Below, one piece after another: positions 34,746-45,898 of a stretch of DNA of 64,000 nt. Origin of the DNA: Paguma larvata (taxonomy: Eukaryota > Chordata > Mammalia > Carnivora > Viverridae). Made by a program: the position numbers and the translations under genes. Each line of letters starts with the position of its first letter. The first letter of the stretch is position 1. The notes under the pieces were generated by a model, which had not been told where the DNA came from, did not search any database, and was given only the letters and a program-made list of their open reading frames with translations. The DNA is taken from positions 90,428,889 to 90,492,888 of the forward strand of contig CM057829.1 of the NCBI GenBank assembly GCA_030068075.1, written 5' to 3'.

Positions 34746-35129
34746 ACTCTCCATTCCCAAAGAGAGACAGGTTGACTATTACTAGATTTTGAAGTGATCG
34801 TAATTTACTAATGATATAAGCAAATAATATCAAAATGTCATTTTTGATTATTACTTCTCTTGAAACACATTCTAACCCAAAACACTTCCTGCTTGGATGT
34901 CATCCGTGTCCCATGTGTCCAAGTCAAACAATTTGGATCCCAGACCATGCCTTGGATTCAAGTTACCTGGAAAATATTTGGAACTATTGACCATACCTCT
35001 TATAGCTATTCCTTAATTCACTACTCCAGTACTCTTTTCACATTTTCCACAATACCCATATCAGTTTTATGACAAAATAAATTTACCTTGTTTTTGAAAT
35101 AAGCTTGCATTTTAGATGCAATGCATTCC
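34746..35129. other. Intergenic DNA, nothing identified
   Basis: No feature supported. A 70-codon frame at 34860-35072 has no recognisable domain. Confidence 0.45.
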
Positions 35130-35290
35130 TTTAACAGTCATTTGTTCTTCATAGTCACCTCATGCATAACTCCATATTGAGGGCTGAGGATACAAAGATG
35201 ATCAAACTTGAACTATATCAAGTAGTTATAAAATTCACAAAATAGTGGTGAGACAGAGAAGGAGAGGCACGTGGCCATATAGTGTTTACA
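35130..35290 (-). mobile_element. Possible L2 3'-end fragment, minus strand
   Basis: 'ttgagggctgaggatacaaa' followed by 'gatgatcaaacttgaactat' resembles the antisense of the L2 3' end. Confidence 0.5.
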
Positions 35291-35913
35291 ATTGTGTAAT
35301 CAAAATCACGTGAAATACTGGTTTATGTAGCACAACGAAGTGCAGCTACTGAAAACAAGAGGGCAAATGTTGGCTTATAAGAGGAACTTTGTACTAATCT
35401 TGATGGAATAGGCTGCCTTGGGGATGATGGGTTCTCTGTCACAGATTTTCAGACTGACTCTGAAACCAGTTGGTGGGGATCTATTAGAAGAAATTCAAAC
35501 ACCATGTAAGTATTTTTACTGAACACCTTTAAAAGACTTTTCAAACCCTGAGACTTTATAAAATCTATTCACAGCTCTGCTTGAGGCTTCTGCCTCATTT
35601 TTAAAATCTTTGGCTTCTAAAATCTTGAGTTATCTGTAGGTATTGCTAGGTGATTATTAGAATAAAGGTATGAAATATCTCCTTAACATTCCTTATTCTG
35701 AAAAGAGTGTTTTATCTACCTATTCCAATATATTTTGTGTGCATGTGTAATGGAAATTGATTCTTTCTACTTTTTCTCTTGACAGAACAAAATACTTATA
35801 GTAAGCTATATGAAAAAAGTTGATTTAAGATATTTAGCATTATCCTTTTTCCTTTTAGCTGTGTGGCTCTTGAGCAAACTTGAACACAAATGCACATTTT
35901 AAGAAAAATTCAC
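35291..35913. other. Intergenic DNA, nothing identified
   Basis: No supported feature. Confidence 0.45.
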
Positions 35914-36136
35914 GGGGTGCCTGGGTGTCTCTGTTGATTAAGTGTCCTACCTTGGCCCAGGTCATGATCTCACCGTTCATGGGTTAGAGTCCTGCGTCAG
36001 GCTCTGTGCTGACAGCTCAGAGCCTGGACCTGCTTAAGATTCTATGTCTCTCTCTCTCTCTGCCCCTCCCATGCTCATGCTCTGTCTCTCTCTATCTCTC
36101 CATAATAAATAAATTTTAAAAAATGTTAAAAAAAAA
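35914..36136 (+). mobile_element. CAN-SINE, plus strand
   Basis: 'ggggtgcctgggtgtctctg' head, 'gtgctgacagctcagagcct' middle, CT stretch, then an 'ataataaataaattttaaaa' tail. A few head substitutions are present. The flanks share only partial similarity. Confidence 0.93.
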
Positions 36137-38700
36137 GAAGTAGAAGAATTTGCCTGAAATTGATATGGCTAAATGAAGATAGTTAGGAAGTGGAGAAATA
36201 TGTTCTAATTAATTAGAAATATTCTTAGTAAGACTGAGTGGAGCAGTACTGCCTTTACAGCTTGGCATTACTCAGTTCCAATCTGAGACACTGTTTAGGG
36301 TCTGGCATGTAGAATAAGAAGGTCATAGAATTCATGGCACCATTTATAGAATATGGTCATTGAAGTATCACTTCCTGATGGCAATGGATATCACCAAATT
36401 GTTTCAAGGATAAATTGCTAAGGGTGATTTTCTAATCCATTGAAATATTTTAATTGACTATATTATTTTTATCTTCAATTGAGAATTTTCTAATATTTTT
36501 AGATTGATGTAATTGCTTATCCTTGAAAAGATTTATTTTTCACCAAGTAGAAGCTGTTCGTTTTTATTTTTTCAATAATTTTATATGAGAATATTAGTGA
36601 CTTTTTGGAATTGGGCCACTGCTTAATAACCTGAAGGAAGTTTTAAAAATAAAATGAGTTAAAGGAAAACATCTAAGTTCAAAACTATACTACTGGTCAT
36701 ATTATTATACTGAATTAGTATTCTGAGTTCTTTACTTGAATTGGTAAGTATTCTTTTAGATCTAGTATTCCGTTATTTCTAACATGGTACTACTGCACGT
36801 AAGAAATATAGTCTCAGAATTAATGGCAAATGATATATTCTTTGGAATAGATTTATTATTAATTCATTAGTTGATCAAATAACCAGTTTCAGTTTGCAAA
36901 AATGAATGAATTCTTTCGAAATGTTTACATGATATTTTATTACTTACAATGATTCTGCAATAAGTAAGTATAAAGTCCAGTGGCAAAAATTATATTCAGA
37001 GGGAAAAAAATAATTGAAATACAAATTACAGAAACAGAGAATTCACCGTTAAGACAGTGTAAAGAAGAACTGATCTATTTATATTTCTTAGTAGAAAAAT
37101 TTTATTTGCTAGTATTCATGTTTTTAATTTGAGCTCAACTGAGCAAAATATAATGCCAAGAGAGGGAATATTAGAATACATAATCTTTCTTTTTAAAATT
37201 AATTCTATCATACTGTCCTTTGATCTTTAAATAGATCTAAATTTCACATGCTGTATTTAAGATTATATCTATATTATTTTCAATCATGTTACAGTTTTCA
37301 AGCTGTCCATTTATAGCACTTTCTTCTAAAATTTATTAAATATAAAAATGATTAACTTTTAAAATCATGCAAAAATTTGAAATTAACCATCTATGGTTTG
37401 AAATTAAATGTATATGTTCAGGTAAATACTTAACATATAAGTATTTAGAGGACTATATAACTATTATATATCTTTGATAGTACTATATAACCACTTAAAT
37501 AGGCTATTATGTTTCCATAAACAGAGAATGAAACAAAACAAAATAGAATCATTGTTATAATTGCTAAATTGCCAATCTACTCTTCCCAGAATTCTGTATG
37601 TTATATATAGTTTTTTGGCTCTTCCCAAGGTACTTCTTTCATCTGGTCAAAGAATTTGGCCATCTCTTTAGAGCAAATGTTTCTTCTTATATTAATGCAG
37701 ACTACTATATAAAACTAACTTGTAAAGAATAAATCACAACATAATGTAATTAGTTCCAAATAAATGTCTGTGCATAATAATCTGGGCTATTTTCTAATGG
37801 GCAATTTTTTATAATCAGCGATTCACAAAATTGAACCATAATCTTATCTCTTTATTTACTTTAAATAAGTTTTTCACTCAGATTCTATGAATGAACTTTA
37901 AAAAATATATTAAAAGTTTGTCCATTTATTGAAAGAATTACACATGTAAGCATTCACATTTAGTTTTACTATATAATTACTTAGGAAATTAGATGTTTGA
38001 AATCTTCCGTTTATGTTAACATTTATTGAGTACGAAGGGATTACTGACAACGGCAACAGTGTCAATAAGAAAAGCTACTGGTGTATGATGCTTCCTAATA
38101 AGCATTTTTAAAACCATATTATTTTTTTCAGAAGCTTGAGCTTTAAAAATCAATTCCCATTTTGCTTATATCAAGCTTTGCCACATTTACAAAGAGTTTA
38201 ATTTCCTACACTATTTGAGTTTTGTGTGGGTTGCTTTACTATTTTTTTGTCATTTTCTAGCTCACTAAATTCTAAATGTTTTTAAGAATAATGCAAATTC
38301 TTGTGGTATTCTGTATATTGTTAGATAATTCCCCCACTTTTATATCTTTAATCTCTTCTGATTTTTTAAAAAACCCCTAAACGGAAGACATCTTGCATGA
38401 AGATTGTTATAATAATCTATTATCTTAGGTATTTTTCACTACATAAATTATAAACTTGTACTCTTTTTTTAAGAATGAAAATGTTTATCTGTAAAGATTT
38501 TGAATAATATCATATATGCGTTTAGAAACAGGTGAAAAAACAGAACCCGGTGCTTCAAGAAACACAGGAACTAGTCCTTTGGCAGGTATAATTATAACAG
38601 CTAGGTATGGCTGCCTCTCTCAGTAACCATTTGCTTTTTCCAGGAAAGAATTTTTTCTGTATGAATTCATACTTCTAAGGAAATACAAGCTGCTGCTGCT
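36137..38700. other. AT-rich intergenic DNA, no repeats recognised
   Basis: About 2.6 kb of very AT-rich DNA with no recognised gene, SINE, LINE or LTR. Confidence 0.45.
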
Positions 38701-38915
38701 TTTTTTTTTTAAGTTTATGTATTTATTTTGAGAAAGAAACAGAACACGTGAGCAGGGAGGGGCAGAGAGAGAGAGAGAGAGAAAAGAATCCTACGCAGGC
38801 TCCGCAATGTCAGCACAGAGCCCAGTGTGAGTTTTGAACTCATGAATTGTAAGATTATGACCTGAGCCAAAGTCAAGGGCCGGATGCTTAACCAACTGAG
38901 CCACTGAGATGTCCC
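38701..38915 (-). mobile_element. CAN-SINE, minus strand
   Basis: T-run tail and 'aagtttatgtatttattttg', GA stretch, 'caatgtcagcacagagccca' middle, 'taaccaactgagccactgag' head. The 14-base duplication aggaaatacaagct (38678-38691) and aggaagtacaagct (38916-38929) has one mismatch. The 109-codon minus-strand frame at 38715-39044 is SINE plus flank. Confidence 0.94.
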
Positions 38916-38929
38916 AGGAAGTACAAGCT

Positions 38930-39334
38930 TCTTAATGACCATAGCAATTCTTCTTAACATGCTTCTAGGAATATGTGTAGTCAACCTAACCATCACATTG
39001 ATGTGGCTGAGGACCAATAATCCAACATCCATACTATATATCAATTAGGCTTGGTTTTATTTTTTAATCACCTTATCAGTCTTCTAATATATATTAAATT
39101 ATAAAACAATTCTGATAGATGTGTATAATTTACTATATTTATTTTTATTGTATTTATATCTGTTTTTATATTTAGATATGCACAATTTATATTTGCTTTT
39201 ATAATTTTTTCCAGGGCCTTATTTTTCCCAACTTCTACCAAAATTCTCAAGTACTTTTCCTGCCTTTGAGAGTGTGAGGTTATCAGTACTGCACGATAGA
39301 AAGGTCAAGTTCCTTGCAATGAAAACCCAGGTAG
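38930..39334. other. Intergenic DNA, nothing identified
   Basis: No supported feature. A 60-codon minus-strand frame at 39068-39250 is AT-driven. Confidence 0.45.
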
Positions 39335-39475
39335 TTTACTTCTGGCTATGTGAATGTAAAAAGTCATCTAACCGCTGGAAGCCTCAGAAATGTAAAAGTC
39401 TGTAAAACTTTTATGAATGTACTATTTCCTATAATACTCTGTTACATCGAAAACATTTAGTAAATATTGGGGGAA
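39335..39475 (+). mobile_element. Possible MIR fragment, plus strand
   Basis: 'ggctatgtgaatgtaaaaag', 'tcatctaaccgctggaagcc' and the end 'acatttagtaaatattggg' are placed as in MIR, but decay is heavy. Confidence 0.45.
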
Positions 39476-40321
39476 TAGAACTTGATTACAAAAATACACT
39501 TGGATTTCATTGTGATGAATGAAGACACATAGTTAACATATTTCTGTCATTGGGAATAAGTTTTGTGTAAAATGTTGTGTGTGTGAATAAAAGATGCAAA
39601 TGTATGTAATATATATAAATACATATTCTTTCATCCCATCATTCATTCTTTTTTAGACTTCTTTGTTTCACTATTGTCTTGGAGACAGGAAGCCATGCAA
39701 TGTGAATTAAAACCTCACACTGAACAAGATAAAAGAGTAAGAGACCAAATCTCATGTACATCTCTCCTTCCTAATCTTTCAATTTTTCCCACCAGTCAGT
39801 AGGATGTAATATAATAACTAAATACGATAGTTTTCCTAAAAGTGCTATTCTCAAAGAGGAGAATAATCTATTATATGACCAAAAATGCTTCTTGCTCTTA
39901 GGTTTGCATTTTACTTCATTTTTTAGAAGAAACTTGGCACTGACTATAATATATTAAAATAGTTTTATATAGTTGTTTTAGCTACAGTGAGCTACACTGG
40001 ACAAATAGGTTTCCTCACCTTTGGTTCAGAAGCCTTTCAACACTTATTTAAATTTAGAGGTCATCCCTTCTTGAAGAACCTTGTGACTTACTCTTCAAAG
40101 AGAAATCCTTGCAAATGTGAAAATGTTTTAGTTGTTTCTTTTGCTATGAATGCTGCTGTCTCGTTAAACTCTTTAGTGTTTTTCATTTTGTTGCTTCTGA
40201 GAAAAAAATAAAAGATCTAAATGAAATTGAGTTGGGCTCTTAGAACACAGAGACACAGCCGGCAAACTCTGGTGCCAGTGACTGAAGAAAAGAAACAAGA
40301 CTCCCTTTTAATTTTGTTTTC
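39476..40321. other. AT-rich intergenic DNA, nothing identified
   Basis: No supported feature. A 74-codon plus-strand frame at 39987-40211 has no recognisable domain. Confidence 0.45.
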
Positions 40322-40384
40322 ATTTTATTTATTTATTTTGAGAGAGAGCAAAAGCAGGGGGGAGGGGCAGAGGGAGAGAGAGAC

Positions 40385-40439
<55 letters not shown>

Positions 40440-40565
40440 CCCAAGCAAGCTCCTTGCTGTCAGCACAGACCCTGGCATGGGGCTTGACCTCACAAACCCT
40501 GAGATCATGACCTGAGCCCAAACCAAGAGTCTGGCACTTAACTGACTGAGCCATCCAGGCACCTC
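40322..40565 (-). mobile_element. CAN-SINE with expanded GA tract, minus strand
   Basis: 'attttatttatttattttga' tail, long GA run, 'ccttgctgtcagcacagacc' middle, 'aactgactgagccatccagg' head. The flanks (agactcccttttaa at about 40298 and aggactcccgtttt at about 40566) form an imperfect duplication. Leu-Ser-rich minus-strand frames at 40329-40562 are repeat artefacts. Confidence 0.94.
40371..40437. repeat. (GA)n microsatellite within a SINE
   Basis: About 65 bases of nearly pure GA with ACAG and ATAG interruptions. Confidence 0.93.
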
Positions 40566-40579
40566 AGGACTCCCGTTTT

Positions 40580-41096
40580 CATACCATTTTAAAAGCTATG
40601 TTTTAATGGCCAGTGAGAATTCAGTTCTTTTTTACCTGATCAAGTTATCTGATTAAGACTCCAGCTGGGTCTCAAAATTGTCACTTTAGTCAAGGCTGAA
40701 TGCACGAGATATACACCTCATCCTCCCACTTGCACTTCATGGTTTACAATTTTATTGTTTCTTTACTTGAAATAGAATCTACTATTTAGCTATTAGAGCA
40801 TTACTTTTCCCAGTGCTGTGTAATTAAGGCTGTCTTGGCACTTCCACTGTAACCCCTATTTTTCAAGGATTTTAAATCGTACCATGAAAATTTGAAAATT
40901 GGCATTTAATGTTTAAAGGGTAACTGTATATTTTTTTCCAATTAAAATAGAAAAATAACCAGGTAATTTGGACCTATGAATCAGTTAAGAATAAGAAAGT
41001 ATTGTCATAATTTTTAAGCTACCACTTAAATTTGATGTATTTTTAAATGTAGAAGTGAATGTACAGAAAAATTTTGTGGATCATATGTAATGATTA
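40580..41096. other. Intergenic DNA, nothing identified
   Basis: No supported feature between two SINEs. Confidence 0.45.
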
Positions 41097-41108
41097 GAAA
41101 TTTAACTT

Positions 41109-41314
41109 TTTTAAAAGTTTTTTTAAACATTTTATTCATTTTTGAGAGAGAGAGAGAGAGCACGAGCCGGGCAGGGGCAGAGAGAGAGAGGGGAGCAGAG
41201 ACTCTGAAGTGGGCTCTGTGCAGATGGCAGAGCCCGGCAGGAGCTTGAACCTGCAAACCAGGAGATCATGACCTGAGCCAAAGTCAGATGCTTAATTGAC
41301 TGAGCAGGTGCTCG
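41109..41314 (-). mobile_element. CAN-SINE, minus strand
   Basis: 'aaacattttattcatttttg' tail, GA stretch, 'gagatcatgacctgagccaa' and a shortened head 'aattgactgagcaggtgctc' missing part of the 'gccacc' box. The 12-base flanks gaaatttaactt (41097-41108) and gaaaattaactt (41317-41328) match at 11 positions. Confidence 0.93.
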
Positions 41315-41389
41315 TGGAAAATTAACTTATGAATGCACCGATCTGGTTTGCAGTTGTAATAGATCCTGTTTTGTGATTCTCCCCATCCT

Positions 41390-41780
41390 TTCAGCAGGAC
41401 GATGATGCCATCCTGGCTGTGGTGGATATTGCTGCTCACACTTTTAGCTACTCCGCCCCTCTAGAGAATAGCTCTCCACAGGCAGAAAATAGCTCTGCCT
41501 GTCTTGCTGGAGAACATTACCCCCTCCACCAAAGGAGTTAAAAAAATTTAGCTCCCCTGCATTAGACGGGACAAATTGTTTGGTGTGATTTGTGCTCCAG
41601 AACTTCGCCTGGGACCAGGCTGAAGTTAGTTAATCCCCTGCCAAGACAAAGTCCTTGTTTACCTTTCTTCCTGTGATCTTCCCTGCTTTCTACACTCCTC
41701 TCCTGAGAGTACTCCCTCAATCAATTCCTTTCTCAAGAATGCTGCCTCTGTTTTTTAGGAAAGCCAATTTAAGGCATCAG
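41390..41780 (+). mobile_element. Possible LTR-like old repeat, plus strand
   Basis: Less AT-rich block with 'cccctgcattagacgggaca', 'ctgggaccaggctgaagtta', 'gccaagacaaagtccttgtt' and 'actccctcaatcaattcctt'. It resembles an old mammalian LTR running to its polyadenylation region. Family not identified. Confidence 0.4.
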
Positions 41781-42302
41781 GCATACTTCCTTTTGTTTTT
41801 TAATGGAAGATCACCTGATAAGGTCAGAGCCAATGCTGCAGAATGAAAGTTAGTCTCAATTTAAGAGTTTTCTTTAAGGGGTATAAATATTTCAGATCAT
41901 ATATTTGCACAACCAGTATATTTTTGTAGTAAAAGGCATGAAAAGATACAACCAGAGTGCTTTCTTCAACAAATATTTTTATAAGACAAAAATCATTAAA
42001 ATGGTACCTATACATTTCTCTTAACGAGTTTGCCAAGTTCAAGTGTTGAAAAAATCATACTCTATCAAATGTATCCTACTCACACAATTAAATAAAGGAA
42101 TTCCTTATAGTGTTTTTCCCCATGTGTGGAGATATTTGATAGTGCAGATAGGAAACTCCAGTCTGTATTTCCTACACGTATTTTGTGTACTCCTAGAAAA
42201 CTTTCCACATTCCCTAGTGACTCCATCAAAGCCAGGCCTAATGAATCATGAACTTCATGCAATTTAAGTCACTGGCCATTCTTGTACAACTTTTTGCCCC
42301 AC
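41781..42302. other. Intergenic DNA, nothing identified
   Basis: No supported feature. Overlapping 60-74-codon frames at 42043-42267 lack recognisable domains. Confidence 0.45.
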
Positions 42303-42870
42303 TGATGTAGAAATGCGGTTTGGAGCCGTCAGCCAAGAAAGAATTCTTGAGATGTCTTTGGTGCTAAAAGGTGGCTTTATTAAAGCATGGGGGCAGGACT
42401 CATGGGCAGAAAGAGTTGCACTGGGGTTGTGATGGGTGACCGATTATATGCTTTCAAGTTGGGACAGGGTTAAGAACAGCATAAGCCTCCAAGGAATTCT
42501 GGAAACAAGCCCCCCGAAACAAGGGGGCTAGCTCTTGTTAGGAAAAGGCCATTTATTGCTGTTTAGTAAATCTCCAGTCATGAAACCCTCCAGATGCACA
42601 TCAGTGGACCATATACTTGGAATATGATTGCTAACATACATTTGGGGGATTAGAGATAAAGAAAGTGCCCAAAGAAATTTTTGTATGTTTAGAGAAGACT
42701 CACGGGATCCTAGGGGGTCGGGCTAAGATTGCCTTTTGCCCTTAGCAAAGTGTCAACATTGAGGCAGTTGGGTTCCTACAGGAATGTCACCCTGCCTGTC
42801 TCAAAGACTTACCAATGGGCTGTAAGTTGGAAGGAAATTTAACTTTTTCCTTTTGCCTTTGTTCCCCACA
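42303..42870 (-). mobile_element. Solo LTR (ERV), minus strand
   Basis: On the plus strand it starts at tgatgtagaaatgcgg and ends at gttccccaca, so on the minus strand it opens with TGTGGGGAAC and closes near CTACATCA. The antisense polyadenylation signal is at about 42375 ('ggctttattaaagcatgg'). The text at 42316-42360 ('gccgtcagccaagaaagaat', 'gagatgtctttggtgctaaa') is a type I associate with carnivore ERV LTRs. Flanks CCAC (42299-42302) and TCAC (42871-42874) are a 3-of-4 match for a target duplication. The exact left end may be 42306. Confidence 0.72.
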
Positions 42871-43325
42871 TCACTGCCAACTGGCCTTGATGCTTCTCTC
42901 ATCACCATCAGAGGAAGGTGAGTCCTTGTTACCCGCTCAAGTGTGAGTCACTTTTGTTTTTGTTAGTGAAAGCCCTGCTTGCTGTTCTTGAGAGAGGTGT
43001 GTATACATTGAGTAACAAGTTAGGGGTAAGAGAGAAGGGCTGTCTTTCAGAATTTATTAAGTGTAAATGCAAGGGCTGTTCATTTCACATATTACACGAC
43101 AAGACCATGTTAGAGCTGGGAGTACCAAGTATCAAACCCACATAAAACTACTAATCATAATGCCTTGGCAAGAAAATAAATAATTTTAGCCAATTAAAAA
43201 TCTATAGGATGCAGTATCTATACCATATAACTATGCTGTATTTAGTAAAATATGAAGTGTACCTCTACTTTGAGCCTTGTTCCACTCCTATAAATTTTCC
43301 TGCTGCAAAAGGGATATTTATAAAA
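42871..43325. other. Intergenic DNA, nothing identified
   Basis: No supported feature. A 75-codon frame at 42918-43145 has no recognisable domain. Confidence 0.4.
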
Positions 43326-43795
43326 TCCAAAGATGATCATACCACTCCCTGTAATAAAATCCTTCTGTGGTCCCATATGTTTCAGAATAAAGAACAAAAT
43401 CCTTCCTTCTGTGTTCCTTCTCAGGCTCCACCTGTTCTCTACCTTTACTTCCCCAAACATACCAGTTTGTTACGGCGTTGTTACATTTTCCTGAACCGCA
43501 CTTCACGTCTCACTCCTGCATGCATTATTTACCTGTGTTCTGTTATCCTTCATATCTCATCTCAAGTGTGGCTTCCTCCAGGAAACCTTGACTTGGCCAT
43601 CCCAACCTGGAATCGAAGCTTTCTCGTGTGCCCCAGAGCACATTGCCTATACCTCCAGCAGAGTAGTTATGGAAAGATATTAAGCCGATTGGCTTTATTG
43701 TCTTTCTTTGAGCAAGTAGACTGTATCATCCTGGTGGGAGGGCTTAACTCCTAGGAAAGTGCCTAATATAATACTCTTTAAATATTTGACATAAA
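43326..43795 (+). mobile_element. L2 3'-end copy, plus strand
   Basis: Follows the L2 3' terminal region: 'tttcagaataaagaacaaaa', 'cttctcaggctccacctgtt', 'ccttcatatctcatctcaag', 'tgtggcttcctccaggaaac' and 'agcacattgcctatacctcc', ending with 'aggaaagtgcctaatataat'. A 181-codon open frame (43209-43754), the longest in the window, runs through it. It begins outside the repeat and shows no reverse transcriptase or other domain, so I treat it as a chance frame in decayed L2. Confidence 0.78.
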
Positions 43796-43979
43796 CTATC
43801 GAATGGATAAATTTTGAATGCATAAAAATGGATCGAACCTTGTTCCCGATTCTGAAGGAGATGGCCATCTAGTGTGAACAGATGCTTCTCAATTTACTAG
43901 TCTATGCGCAGCAATTACAAATAGATTTCATCCAGATAAGAACTTTTTTTTAGATTTTAATCAGACCTAACAGATTTTG

Positions 43980-44019
43980 TTTTCTTTCTTTTATTTCTTT
44001 TCTTTTTCCTTTCTTTCTT

Positions 44020-44061
<42 letters not shown>

Positions 44062-44150
44062 TCCTTCCTTCCTTCCTTCCTTCCTTCCTTCCTTCCTTCC
44101 TTCCTTCCTTCCTTCCTTCCTTCCTTCCTTCCTTCTTTCCTTCATTCTTC
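43980..44150. repeat. (TTTC)n/(TTCC)n polypyrimidine tract
   Basis: About 170 bases of nearly pure pyrimidine: irregular TTTC units, then about 20 TTCC units. Minus-strand Lys/Glu/Gly/Arg frames and plus-strand Ser/Phe/Leu/Pro frames here are artefacts. Confidence 0.96.
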
Positions 44151-45029
44151 TTTTTGGATAAAGAGATAGGGAAAAGGTTTAAAGAGTCTGGTATATTTAT
44201 GACGATATTTATTAGCTTGTTTGGCAGAAGTTTAGACCTTGAAGTGCCAATATGTGGATCAGGTAACATCCTACCTCACCCTGCAAAGAGCTTCCATCTG
44301 TCCTGAGGGGACAAAGCCTTCTCAATTGTCAGGGTACTTGAAACATTTAAATGGGCATCTAGTAAAATGTTCTCATTTAACAGTTGGTTTTACAGACAGA
44401 CTGTGGAGAGGGGCAGTAGAAGTCAAATTTCAGTGGAGGACAACGGGAAACAAGACGGAGGGCAATTTGTGTGTCATGGAGGAAGTGGGCCCTATGTGGT
44501 TGTAATACAGTGTAAGGTTACACAGGAACTCTCCTTGAAGTTCAAAACTCTTTCCTCATGCTTCTGCCATTGCTTATGATTGGTCACTCTCAACCAAGGA
44601 TTTTTGTCAAAATCATAGTGGTGGTGGCGGCGGTGGTGGTGGTGAGGTGAATTTTTCAACCATTGCACATCCCCTGGAGATACGGATACGAACTTATAAA
44701 AATTGTTTTCCTTCTATACGTCTATTTCTCATACTCTCACCAGCCCACTCAACACGCACAAAAGCTCATATATTAGTCATTAAATTAATAAATGGTGATT
44801 CATTTGTAAAGATAGGGAATATAACATATTCCTTAGATGCATAGTTGTAGACAAAAGATGGAGTTCTAATAATTTATATGTTCTTAGAAAGAAGAGTGTA
44901 GTAGTAAAATAAGAAAAAAAAAGAAAGGAATTGCTAATTTTTTGAGTTACCTGCAGAGGTAATCATCTCAAATTACTGGATGTCACAGGGATAAGGTACT
45001 TTTTGTTTGCTTTTTCTTTTTTTTTTTTT
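44151..45029. other. Intergenic DNA with a short GGT/GGC repeat
   Basis: No gene supported. Frames of 65-88 codons overlap each other. A GGT/GGC triplet run lies at 44620-44645. Confidence 0.4.
44620..44645. repeat. (GGT)n/(GGC)n triplet repeat
   Basis: Eight consecutive G-rich triplets on the plus strand, including two GGC units. It has repeated GG pairs that could stack as a two-layer quadruplex. Confidence 0.85.
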
Positions 45030-45142
45030 TAAGTTTATTTATTTATTTATTTTGAGAGAGAGATTGAGAGGGGACATGCATGAGCAGGGGATAGGGATGG
45101 GTATGCAGAGAAAGGAGAGAGAGAGAATCCTAAGCAGGCAAT
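45030..45142 (-). mobile_element. Truncated CAN-SINE (tail half only), minus strand
   Basis: T run, 'aagtttatttatttatttat', GA-rich stretch and 'gagagaatcctaagcaggca', then similarity stops. The whole tRNA-like head is absent, so this is a 5'-truncated or deleted copy. Confidence 0.85.
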
Positions 45143-45590
45143 GGTCAGGAGTTTGTCACTCCGCTTCTTTACTAGGCCAGGGACTCTGCAGGGGAAGTCA
45201 AGCAAAGGGCACCACCAGTGTGTGAGAAGGTCTGCAGAACTGCTAGACGCATCTGCAGTTACTTTGATCCATTTCCTACCGCATCCTCATTCTCATTTCT
45301 TACAAACCACAGTGCCAGGAAGAGAAAGGTCCAAGGTCTTTAAAATAGCCAAGAGCTTTAGGGATGGACTATGAAGGCAACTCTTACCAGAACCAGAGAT
45401 TGATGGGATTTGGGGACATTTAATATATACCCAGATAAACTTGTCATTGCATTCAGCACTGCTTAAGCACCTAATCTGTGCTTTGTCACATGCCCATGGT
45501 GATGGAGGAGATTATGGATTTTTTGAACCTACTTCATAAAACTGTAGCTGTATCTCTTTTTTCTTTCCTGGCTGCAGCTATGCTGTATTT
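45143..45590. other. Intergenic DNA, nothing identified
   Basis: Mixed-composition DNA with no recognised element. A 77-codon frame at 45141-45374 has no recognisable domain. 'ttaagcacctaatctgtgct' at about 45461 may be a small L2/MIR-type remnant. Confidence 0.4.
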
Positions 45591-45604
45591 AAAAACAATC
45601 TGTG

Positions 45605-45821
45605 GGGGCATCTGAGTGGCTCACTTGGTTAACTGTCCGACTTCGGCTCAGGTCATGATCTTGTGGTTTGTGAGTTCAAGCCCCGTGTCGGGCTCTGTGC
45701 TGAGAGCTCGGAGCCTGAAGCCTCCTTCAGATTCTGTTTCCCTCTCTCTCTGCCCTTCCCCTGCTTGCACTCTGTCTCTGTCTCTCTCAACAATAAATAA
45801 ACATTAAAAAAATAAAAAAAT
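45605..45821 (+). mobile_element. CAN-SINE, plus strand
   Basis: 'gggggcatctgagtggctca' head, 'cggctcaggtcatgatcttg' middle, CT stretch and 'caataaataaacattaaaaa' tail. The 14-base duplication aaaaacaatctgtg (45591-45604) and aaaaacaatctatg (45822-45835) has one mismatch. Confidence 0.95.
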
Positions 45822-45853
45822 AAAAACAATCTATGACATGAAAGTGACATTTA

Positions 45854-45860
45854 TTCATAT

Positions 45861-45895
<35 letters not shown>

Positions 45896-45898
45896 TTG
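45854..45898. repeat. (TTTA)n microsatellite
   Basis: About 10 uninterrupted TTTA units just downstream of the SINE's target duplication. Confidence 0.95.

Noticed and set aside
38715..39044. 109-codon minus-strand frame
   Set aside because: About two thirds is CAN-SINE sequence read in reverse. The remainder is flank without domains.
40329..40562. Leu-Ser repeat frames, possible low-complexity protein
   Set aside because: They are the GA tract of a SINE read in reverse.
43957..44306. Lys/Glu/Gly/Arg and Ser/Phe/Leu/Pro repeat frames on both strands
   Set aside because: Both come from the pyrimidine repeat at 43980-44150.
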